This document shows, one piece after another, positions 38,401-50,400 of a DNA stretch of 64,000 bases. The stretch is taken from the NCBI GenBank assembly GCA_047967505.1, contig CM106538.1; one strand, given 5' to 3'. Each line of letters begins with the position of its first letter. The stretch's first letter is position 1. The translations under genes were made by a program, and so were the position numbers. The notes beneath the pieces are model-generated. The model searched no databases. It had not been told where the DNA came from and was given only the letters and a program-made list of their open reading frames with translations. Origin of the DNA: Dipteris shenzhenensis (lineage: Eukaryota; Polypodiophyta; Polypodiopsida; Gleicheniales).

Positions 38401-41400
38401 GTTTCCAGATGTCTCTCTCAAAGAGAGGCCATCACTCTTGTGGGTTACTAATGCCCATAACCCTAAGCAAGGGGATCAACCCTCAAATGCTAGACCTAGT
38501 CCCCATTGACCGTAACTGAACAGTAGGAAAACATTTCATTTCTTAATAAGCATACTATTGAAAAACAAAAAGAATTATTACCAAGCAAGTGGATACATGT
38601 TGTTGAAGCAGGATGACATTCCCTCTGTCTTTCATTCAGTTGTCCTCAACTGAAATGCTTCCTCATAAGCATCCTGGATTTTAGGACACTCCTGAAATGT
38701 AACTCTGTCCATCCATTGGGCATCGGTGGATGGAAGCCCTCTGAACTTCAAAAGGTACATCTTGCGAGTCGTGCCTCGACGTCCCGTAGTGAAGTTATGC
38801 AGAATAATCTGCTCTGGGATCAACAAGATCTCAATGTCCTCTACTTCAGGTGCATCGTCCAGTGTGGGCTCTTGAGGTGGTTCCCCAATGAAGGGTTTCA
38901 CCAAGCTTACGTGGAAGACATCGTGGATCTTCCAATGCTCTGGAAGTCTCAATCGGACTGAGACATCATTTATTACCTGCAACACTTGAAAAGGACCATA
39001 ATATCGAAAGGATAGCTTAAAGTAGATGCGCTTTTTGCCCACTTTGATTTTGAACCGGGCTTTCTCAAATTTCAATAAGACCCATTGGCCTTCTTTCACT
39101 GGTGCAAACACCCTCCGTCTTTTATTTGTAGCTGCTCTTTGTTTCTCCTGTGCCTTTTGAATGGCTGCTCGCGAACCGTGGCATAAGCAGAGTCATAATC
39201 CTCCATGAATTGATCAGCGGCGGCAAATATTTTCTCTTTTGTTTGCATGACTGGAGTTGGTAAAGATCTACCATATAGAATTTTGAAAGGAGCTTTTCCA
39301 ATGGAGGAATGAATTGTGTTATTATAAGCAAACTCCACAAGAAGAAGGAATTTCTCCCAAAAGGTTTGTTGGTCATGCACATAAAATTTGAGCAAATCCA
39401 AGAGTGTACTATTCGTAACTTCAGTTTGGCCATCCGTTTGAGGATGAAAAGATGAGGAGAAACTTAGAAGAGTTCCAAGGTTCTCAAACAAAGCCTGCCA
39501 GAAGTTACTAGTGAACTTTGAGTCTCTATCTGATACTATAGACTTGGGCATGCCGTGGTGCCTAAAGATGTGTCTAATAAATAAATTGGCAGCTTCAGGT
39601 GCCTTGAGATTCTTTCTGCAAGGAATGAAGTGGGCTTGCTTGCTGAATCGATCTACGATCACCCAACTCATGTCATGATTTTGATTGGTCCTGGGAATTC
39701 CTGTAATGAAGTCCATGGTGATGTGTTCCCATGGTCTCTCACGAATGGGTAGGGGCTGAAGTAAACCCTTGGGTTTTCCTCTCTCATACTTAGCTTTTTG
39801 ACATGCGAGACAAGCTGAAATGTAGGCAGCAGTGTCCTTTTTCATGTCAGGCCAGTAGAAAAATTTATCCATGGCTGAAAAAGTGGCCACAATACCCCTG
39901 TGACCAACATAGGGTGTGTTATGGCTTTCCTCCACTTTAGATCTAAGCTGCTTTGTGATACATAGTTTGTTCTCCATGAATAAATAGCCATCCCTGATGT
40001 GGTAGGCATGATGGGTGCCTCCATCTTTCAGATGTGCCCATGGCTGAATTAAATCAGCATCTCCCTCATAGAATTCTTTGAGGGCTGCTAGCTCATCATG
40101 ATAGGGAACTGAAATATGGTGAAGCCGTGGTCTACGAGAAAGGGCATCAGCCACTACATTCTCTTTTCCAGGAGTATATTGTATCTGAAAATGAAATGAT
40201 TGCAGAAAGGTAGACCATTTCATATGTCTCTCTCTGATCAGAGGTTGAGTTAGAAAATATTGAAGACTTTCATGATCAGTTTTTACAAGAAAATCTATTC
40301 CTAAAAGATAGTGTTTCCAAAGTTTAAGAGCATGAATTACAGCTAAGAGTTCTTTTTCATACATATCATATTGAAGTTCAGCATCTCTTAGCCGTTGGCT
40401 TTCAAAGGCCACAACATGACCATCCTGGGTAAGAGAAGCCCCAAGGCAATCGCCACTGGCATCAACTGCTACTAGGAATGGTTTCCTTAAGTCACGAATG
40501 ATAAGTACAGGAGCTATAGTCAGGGCATGCTTTAGAGCATTAAAAGAGTCCTTTTCTTTTTGGGTCCATCTGAACTTCAGATTTTTCTTAGTGAGATCAT
40601 GTAGAGGGGCTACAAGTTCAGCAAAATGCCAAATAAACCTTCGGTAATATGAGCATAGGCCTAGAAAAGACCTTACCTCATGGGCATTCTTCAGGTCCAG
40701 GCCACTCTACAACTGTCTGTATCTTGGTTGGGTCCATACGGACACCTTCTCGTGATATAATGTGACCAAGATAGTGAATCTATGTATAGGCATTTGCGGC
40801 CTTCTATTCGACTAAGAAAACATGAGTGATTGTGACTAAGTGCGAGTTTTATTACCAAGAGGGTTAACTGCGGTTAACCAGAGAACTACAGAGCTGACTA
40901 CGGTCAGAGAGTGTTGACTTCAGTCAACAAGACTTGGCATGCGCCAAGAGGGTTAACCCTGGTTAGCCAAGATGTGCCAACTTCGGTTGGAGAGACTTGG
41001 CTATAATTAAGGCGCCTCGACCCTTGGTCAAAGCTCCTTAATTATAATCAAGAGTGTTGACTCCGGTCAACCAGAGAAAAAATATATATATTTATATTTA
41101 TATATATATATTTGTTTAGATGTGCACATGTGTTTAGTGGGGACGCCCACCGTGACGAGAGTTAGTCCACAGTGGGTGCCATGGTGGTGCGCTTTAATTA
41201 ATTGTTGCAGGTACTAGGAAGAATTATTTTTCCTAAGCGTAACGGGAGCCTGACAAGCATCTAGGAGGCGGTTCGTGTGACCGAGAGCTTTGAAGACTCC
41301 AGAATGGCCCTTAGTGGCATGTAATAGGACTTAGTTTAGATTTTAGACAAGTGGCATGTTGCCAATTTGAATTGAGCTTGAAGCTCTTGTAATAAAGTGG

Positions 41401-44400
41401 ATTTTTTTTTCACGTTTTAAAAATGTAGAGGTTACCAGACAGCTCTACGCTGAACTTCTGTAACAGATTTTCTCTCATGAATAAAAACCTTCGGGGGGGT
41501 CCAGCCCGACGTTTTGTCCTGGGCCCTAGTGCATCTTCAGAGAGAGGGAGTGAGGGAGAGCTTATGAAAGCACAATTACTGTCTTTTATGAGTGGTAATG
41601 GCTGTCTTTCAGTAGCGAGTCGGTTTTATTGGTATCAGAGCCTGGTCTCATAGTTTTCCTAAACTGTGACGATCCAAGTGCAAGAGAGTTTCTCGAGATG
41701 ATAAGCGACGCTTGGGAGAGTAGCATGATTTTGATCGGTGGTTAGCTGAAGAGCCCTGCAGGCGAAGAAGCGAGATGCAGTTTTGCACCCAACGTATTAG
41801 CAATGAGCATCTACCTTGCTGAAGGGGTATGCGTGCCATATTAGTAAGCTATTGCGTGAAGAGGGCAAGCAAGGAAAAGTAAGGCGTAGGTGTTTGTCTA
41901 TCTTGAGCGTTAATTGGGCGTCGTGATTACGGCAAATACCGTGCATATCACAAGCGTTGGGCCTGTGCCTACTCATTGGGATTATGCTACGGGAAGCCTC
42001 TTGCAAGCACCGGCAATTACCACTCAGAGGGAGACGCCCTCACGCGTAGTGACTTTTTCATTGCCTCCGCCAGCGGTATCAGAAGATGACTACAAATCTG
42101 CACTTCGCTTAGTTCCGATGGCGTGAACTATTCTCCAAGCCCTGTGTGAAAATCTGTAGACGAATGGCGGAGACACTGACGGGTGCTGACGGACAAATGG
42201 AGGCGGTGCGACGCGCGACGCGCATCAGTCAGCCAAGGTTTGGAACCTTAGGCTGATGTGGCACAGGAGGACACGTGGCAGATAGGCAGCGCTGACGTGG
42301 CAGCCAGCAGGTCCAGACGTGCAACGATGACGTGGCAGCCAGCAGGTCCACACGTGCGATGATGACGTGGCAGCACATGCAGCTGACGTGGCTTTGACAC
42401 GTGGTAGGTGCTGATGTGGCAGGCTGACAGAAAGCTGATGTGGCAGATGCTGACGTGGCACTGACATGTGGCAAACCAGTGGTTAAATTAACTCTGGTTA
42501 GTTAACCCTGGTCAGAGGTCTAGTTAACTTGACCCAACCGGACCAGTCTGGTCACTGTAACTAGACTGTGACCAGTCCAGTTAGTCCAGTTGCAAACTAA
42601 CCAGACCAAAACCAGTCAGTCTGGTTAGAGTAACTAGCCAGTTACTCCATCTGGTTACTGTTCTTTTCAAAAAAAAAAAAAAAGAACAGTTGCAGAGATT
42701 GTTTCTGCTAGCAATTTTCACCTACCTGTCAGACTTTTACTGTCAGAAAAGCAGCAGAAAAACAGAGAAAACAGAGAAAACAGAGAAAGTAGAAAAGCAG
42801 CAGAAAAGCAGCAGAAAATCAGAGAAATCAGAGATTTGCAGAAAAAGAGTATGCATGCCTTTGAGCAGTGAAAAGAGGGGAAAACAGATGCCTTTTGAAG
42901 CCATCTGCAGCAGCCAGAAAAGGGCAATATAGTTGTTGATGCTTTGGCAACTGTGTGGGTATATGCCTTGAATTGACAGCCAGTACTGGCATAGATTGTG
43001 AATGCAAAACACCTCTTGTTGAGGTATTTTTCTGTTGGAAAAGCAAAGGTAGTTGTGCATCAGTTACCTACACGGTGTGTGAAATCTGCAGATCCTAGAA
43101 TATGGATCAATCACCTATCCAGTGGGATTCACAAGATAGGGATGTACATCCAAGACAGAGAAGTGTGCCGCAAACTCAACAAGAATTTGAACAGATGGTA
43201 CGCACTCGTATACAAGAGATGGAAAATCTCAAAAGGGATCCAAGGGCTCAGCATTTGTTTCAAGCAGAAGCTATGCCTAATCCAGTATATGACGTGCCAA
43301 TGCCAGAGGCACACTCTCGTGTACAGCCTGAGAAAGAGAGATCTCATAGGAGACGGTCCCATAGTAAAAAGAGATCGAGGCATCATCACCGATCTCCTAG
43401 TCCATCACCGTCTACCTCGAGTTCGACTTCTGTGTCTTCTTCTTCCTTATCAGATAAACCATCCAGGAAAAGAAGAAAACACAAGAAGTCTAGGAAGAGA
43501 AAGACGTCCAAAGAGACCAAGGAATTTAAAGAGGGAGGAAAATCTGTCAAGTTTATGACCTACAATGGACAGTATGGTCATACAGACAAAGCATTGCAGT
43601 TCATCAGACAGTTTGATGCTGCCTTCGGTACAGAAAAATTTTTAGAATCCTCCAAGTTAAGAATGGTCAGTTTGCACTTGACAGCAACAGCTAGTGCATG
43701 GTGGAGTGCACAGACCACAGATGGGTCAGCCCCAAGGAAGTGGAAGGACTTCAAGAAAGCCCTCTACCAGCAGTTTATGCCTAAACAGTTTAGAGACCAT
43801 GTTCTTCAAGATTGGGACAGCTTGCATATGGATGCAGGAGATACAGTGGATGTGTACAACCAAAAGTTTTGGGATGCTTATTTGCAGGTTGCACCTTTCA
43901 AAAAGATCTCCAAAGGCACCCAAATGAGAAAGTACAGAGCAGGTCTCACTCCAAGAATTCAGGCAGTAGTGAATGCTTTGGGGGCAAAGAATATTCAAGA
44001 CCTTATGCATTCAGCTTCAGTAGCTAGCCTTGTGCCGCTACAAGATCCATCTACAGTGCCATCCTTGCATGCAAGACGTGTTGATAAAAAGAAAACTGAT
44101 TTTTCAAAATCAGAAAAGAAAGAGTACCCCAAGGCTGAAAAGAAAGGGTTTCAGCCTCAGAAGCCGAGGGGTACTCAGTTTTCAAGAACTTGTAAGGGCA
44201 AATCTCTATTCACCCCTGAACAGATAGCGGAATTCCGTAGAGATGGGAAACGCTTCAGGTGCGGCAAAGAGGGGCATGTGGCTGCCCAGTGCCCAGAAAA
44301 GCCTCCAACTTCGAAGGGAAAAGAGGCAGAGAAGCCACGAGGACCGCAAAAGCCAATGGCGGGGGGAATTCCTGACATACTGGGTCATGCTTTGAACCCA

Positions 44401-47400
44401 GAAGAACAAGAATTGCTGCTATCATGGGGCAAAGTTAGAGACCAGCAAGCGCTAATTTTATTTGATTCAGGGGCTACTGATAATTTCATATCAGAGGATC
44501 TAGCCCTGAGGCTGGGAATAAAAACGGAGGAGTTGGGTAGGGCTTTGGATGCCGATCAAATGTTCTGTGGGAATCCTGTGCCAGTTACTCCCTTGATAGG
44601 GAAGCTCCGTCTTTATGTTCAGAGTTATGTGGATCAGGAAGACTTCTTCATTTCTCCACTAAAACATTATGATGTAGTTTTGGGAATGCCTTGGTTTCAC
44701 CGCAAGGCAGTGAAGTTGACTCTTCCTGAAAGAGTGCTGGAGTTTGTGCATAGGGGAAAAAATCAGCGTTTAATTGCCAGGAATAAAGGGGACACTATCC
44801 CCATTGTATCTGATGTTTCATGTGGTAAAGCAATAAAGTGTGCAATTTCTGCGTACATGGTTTTTGTAAAAGAAAAAGGGAATGAAATGCATGCTGAAAT
44901 GAATGATGCAGACAAAGATAAGTTTCAGTTTCTTGTAAACTTTAAAGATTGCGTTTCTGATGCTTTGCCAGGGGAGTTACCCCCAGAGAGACCAGAAGAT
45001 CATCAGATAGAGTTAATGCCTGGTAGTGAGCCACCAAACAGACCACCTTATAGAGTCAGTGCGACTCAGAGAGAGGAGATTATGGCTCAGGTACAGGACT
45101 TACTATCCAAAGGGTTGATTCAGCCCAGCTCGTCTCCTTTTTGTTCTCCTGTACTATTAGTACAGAAGAAAGATGGTTCATTCCGTATGTGCGTCGATTA
45201 TCGCGCACTGAACAAAATGACCATCAAGAATAGATTCCCTATTCCGCGCATTGATGATGTCTTGGATCAATTAAATGGAGCTTCAGTTTTCAGCAGGATA
45301 GACTTAAATAGTGGGTATCACCAAGTGAGGATACAGCCTCAGGATGTGCACAAGACAGCATTCCGCACTACATTTGGGTTGTATGAATACTTAGTGATGC
45401 CTTTTGGGTTGACAAATGCTCCAGCCACATTCAATAGAATGATGGATCGTATCTTCCGAAAGTACAGGCATTTTACGGGTACTTTCTTTGATGATATCTT
45501 AGTTTTTTCTAAGACAGAAGAAGAGCATAGAGAACATCTTGCTATAGTGTTTCAAGAGCTGAGAAATCATCAGCTCTACGCAAACAGCAAGAAAAGTGAA
45601 TTCTTCTTGGAAGAAATCCACTATCTGGGGCATGTAATATCCAAGAATGGGATACAAATGGATCCAGCGAAGATCCGTGCCATTCAGGAATGGCCAGAGC
45701 TGAAAACTGTGCATGAAGTTCGAAGTTTCCTAGGCCTGTGTTCTTACTACAGAAGGTTTATCCGACATTTTGCTGATATTGCAGCTCCATTACATGACCT
45801 TACTAAGAAAAATGCAGCCTTCACATGGGGATTATCACAGAAGAAAGTATTCAATACACTCAAGGAGAAGTTGACTACAGAGCCTATTCTTGTAGTCCCG
45901 GATCTGTATCAGTCTTTTGATGTTGATTGCGATGCTTGTGGAGAATGTGTTGGGGCTGCATTGCATCAGAATGGTCATGTAGTAGCCTATGAAAGCAGGA
46001 GACTTCGGGATGCAGAAAGATATCTAGGAATCTATGAGAAAGAGTTATTGGCTGTAATTCATGCCATCCATACATGGAAGCACTATCTTTTGGGTGCAGA
46101 TTTTATTGTCAAGACAGATCACCAAAGTCTGAGATACTTTTTGACTCAGACCAAGCTTTCCGAGAAGCATATGAAATGGGCAAACATGCTCTCAATGTAT
46201 CATTTTCAGATTGTCCATACTCCAGGAATTCGGAACAGAGTGGCAGATGCTTTGTCCCGAAGACCCCAGGTCAATAATGTGACTATTGCTTATCATCAGG
46301 ACCTGGGAGGCATGAGGGACCAATATGCTCATGATTCAGATTTTGGTGAAATTTTACAGCAAATGCAAGAGGGGCAATCCACCAATCACTATTCCCTGAA
46401 AGATGGGTATTTAATGAAAGATGATTGCCTATGCATCACCCAGGAGATGAGGAAAAAGATTTTGGGGGAATGCCATGCACCTCCCTATGCTGGACCTAGA
46501 GGAATTACAGCAACAACTCTAGCACTAGAGAGGTATTTCTTTTGGCCAGGGATGCGGAAAGATATACATCAGTTTGTTACTAAATGCCTTACGTGTCAGA
46601 AAGTGAAGTATGATAGACGGAAGGCACCTGGCCTACTTATGCCTCTTCCCGTGCCTCAGGCACCATGGGAAAGTATTACAATGGACTTTATTTTTGATTT
46701 GCCGAGATCAAAGTCAGGGAATGATGGGATTTGGACTATCATTGATAGATTCAGCAAGCAAGCTCATTTCATTCCGGTTCGCAAAACCATAAAGGCAGAT
46801 CATATGGCTAAGCTTTTCATGGCACAAATTTTTAAACATCATGGTATGCCTAAGTCGATTGTTAGTGATCGAGATCCCAGAATGACCAATCTATTCTAGT
46901 AAGCCCACGCCTACTTGCAATTTGGGAGCTTTAAGAGCAAGGGATGTAGTGGAGCTTCTTCTTGCCCATGTCCTTGGCCCATAGAATGCATGAAAGAGCT
47001 TTTCCAACTCTAGCTAGTCACTTTTTCGGAAATGCTAGATTGATGCTACGAAACATGGGGACGAATTTGAATTTTTCTTCTTCTTTCCATCCCCAGACAG
47101 ATGGTCAAAGTGAAGTAGCAAATTCTACAATTTTGGATATGCTGAAATGCTACGTGGGTGACCAAAGTTCAGACTGGGAAAAGTATCTACCCTTAGTAGA
47201 GTTTGCTTACAATAATACTGTACATAGCTCTACAGGGAAAGCCCCTTTTGAGGTCATATATGGGAAGGTGATTTTGCCACCTATATTGAGGACCAAAGAT
47301 GAAATATTTGCAGCTAATCAGTTTGTGAGAGACCTCCAGACAGCTTACAGCCAAGTCCGGACAGCAATTGAAAGGTCTCAAGAGAAACATAAAAGAGCTG

Positions 47401-50400
47401 CAGATAAGCATAGGAGACAGTTAGATCTCAAGGAAGGGGATTGGGTACTTTTGAGGTTTGAAAAAGCGAGGCTCCGCAAGTTTAAAGGCAAACAGAAAGT
47501 GTATGCAAAGTTATCTCCCAGATACTATGGCCCTTTCAAGGTTATAGAAAGAACAAATGAGGTTGCATACAGATTAGCATTGCCAGAGCATTGGAGGATT
47601 CACAATGCATTCCATGTGAGTCTTCTAAAGAAATTCCAGGGACCAGAGCCTACAGAACCAGTATCAGAGGATCCACCAGAAGTAGATGAGCTGGAGGAAG
47701 TCCTTCAGCCAAAGCAAATTGTGTATCATACTGTACGTAAAGGCCCTCAGGGTAAGTAATTTTACAGGTATCTTGTAAAATTCAAGAATTATACGGCATT
47801 AGATGCCAAGTGGATGGACGAAGACTCAGAGGCACCGCTCACAGGGAGATGATCCCCATTCATGAGGAGTTTGATCAGGGTGTGGCATAGAGTTTCGGGG
47901 GCACTCATATGGGCTAGCCCTTCCTACAGGGAGGAGTTCGAGAGATAGCCGATTCTTTGGCACCCAGATGTTAGAGATGCGGATAGACGAATGTTAGGGC
48001 AAAGGACACACATTGGATGGGCACAGTGGGACAATGGGCTAGCATGATCCTTTGGTTCTTAGAGACAGCCCCCTAGGGATATAGAGGCCAGGGCACGGGC
48101 ACTCTTTGACCTGAGAGGAGCAGGTATATGGATGGTTGAGATTGACTCAGTGATCCTTGAGTCGTGGTGGAAGGGGTTGTGCAGCCCCTGGACTTCCAAC
48201 TACTGGGACGGCCAGTTCTCTCAGATGAGGACTCCTCTCAGGGTCCGGTTCTTTAGAGAGCATCTGGGATCCATCCGATGCAAGTGTTATATGGTGGGAC
48301 CAAAGGCCTTCTACAAGTAGAGTCGGAGAGGGATTCAGAGGAGTTAGCAGCCTTGGAGGATCTAGAGTGGTAACGGATCAGGATTGTTGGCCGATTGGGC
48401 AGAGTGTGGCATATCAATCTGACCATCATCTTAGCAAGTCCAGAGGGAGCAGTTTGGCATCTATGGCTGTGGGAGGGCAGCCCTCTTAGGGACATTCAGT
48501 GGAATCTAAGAGAGTGGTTTTGGCCTTTTGGTTGGGACACTCAGACAGCAGAGAGGAGGTGCCCTTCTTTTCTTACACGACCCGCATCGGCAGTTACATT
48601 CAGTTGGAGGCAGCAGCATGGAACCCCTCGAGGGAGCGATACTGGTTGGAGTAGGAGGTTTCCAGGGAGGTGGTCAGCTGCTTCTGGCCACGACTATGGT
48701 CAAGTCTGAGACCACGGAAGATCTCTTACTTCTTTTGGATGGTGGTTGAGCCTACCCATCGGTCCCTCGTTGTTGGAACAAATGCAGGTGGATTGGCAGA
48801 TGTGCTCGTTGTACGGAAGGCTTGCTTGAGGTGATCCCACATTGCTTATGGAGCTGTCATGTGGCACAGAGCATTTGGACAACAGCTTTCCGGATTGTGG
48901 CTAGGACGCAAAGGATGCGGAGAGATTTCACGTGGGGGATGGAGGCGTGGCTGACAGAGGGAGGCTCTGCTTTCTGTGTTGATCCCATCTCACCAGCTTA
49001 CAGGATCCATGGTGAGCAGGTCTTCTAGATTGAGTTCCTCGATTACCGTGGTCCCGCACTTGCTCGCAGCTTTCACCGGAGCAAGTTCTTTAAGAATTCT
49101 CATCCAATTTGTGTCTAGTTTCCGTGCTTTATTGATTTATCTAATGAACAATATCCTCTATGCTATACTTGGATGATAGCTTTGTTAAAAATGGGGAGAG
49201 GATGAGAGACAAGATCTGAGGCACGAACTGATGTTGATAGATTGTGTTATCACAGCAAGTACATAGCCTCTTTTATAGGCTGGGCAAGCCTTATCTTCCC
49301 ACACAGACACCTCATAGATGAGGTCACACACAAGAGAATCTAGATCCTATAATCTAGGGGAGGAATCACACCTACCACATGAGGTGGCACAAGTTGCCTC
49401 AAGACTCTTCACACTCACACAACTGTAGGACACTCCTAGGACTCTAGGACCACACACACTAGGACTCCGATTCGAACAAACCCCCCTTCGGAGCTAGGGT
49501 GAGAAACTATGACATCATCCAGGCTGTGCATCCCAGGCAATCTCAGAGGCTAACAGCTGAGCATAATTCAGAGGTTGAACCAAGCACTCTCATGGCTTAG
49601 GTGTCAACGTGATCAGAGACTCAAATCTGAGCATGGATGCATGACCAACTCATAGGTCTAGGGAGTACACCAACATCCTGGAACTCGGCCAAGCTTGATA
49701 AAGGAAAGACATAACAACCCCCCTGTCTCCTAACTGGGTACATGGAAATAAGTGGAGCCTTTTATAGGACAAGGCACACAAAATGACAAATTATTACATC
49801 ATTTTAGGGGGACTACCCAAGGCAGAGTACCTAACACACATGACTCTAGAAAGCCCACTCTTCATCTATCACCTCATGGAGGGATAGACCAGAAACAGCA
49901 GCAGTGCAGGCCTGTTCCTCAGGTCCAGAAGGTGTAGCTTCATCGTCTTCGTCCTCGCTCTGCTCCGCAACCTGATTGGCATGTTCTTTGGCTTGTACCT
50001 TTGCCATCTTCTTGAACCAACGATCCTCTGGATGGCCAAGCTTTTGACAGTAATTACATTTAAGAGGGTTTCCTTTCTTCTTGGGCTTATTCTTGAGAAA
50101 GAATGCTTTGCCAGACTCAAAGGAAGATTCTGCTTTCTCTGTAAGCCTACGGTCCTCATCAATGAGATGAGCTACCATATCCTTAAAGCTCATATTGCGG
50201 CTGACTCTTAGGACAGCAAGGATCTCATTGTACTTGGAAAAGTCTTCAATACTTGAGAGAAGTACAGCAACTTGATCATCATCTTCAACAATGGCTCGGA
50301 TGGCAGATAATTGTTGGAGAATTGACCCAAGATTGCTCAAGTGTTCATTGAGGGTTTCAGTTTCCTTCATCTTGAGCTTGAAGAGTTTTTGTTTGAGAAA

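Noticed and set aside
42718-43060. Minus-strand Phe/Ser/Leu-rich frames
   Set aside because: Shadow of the purine minisatellite in the chromovirus leader.
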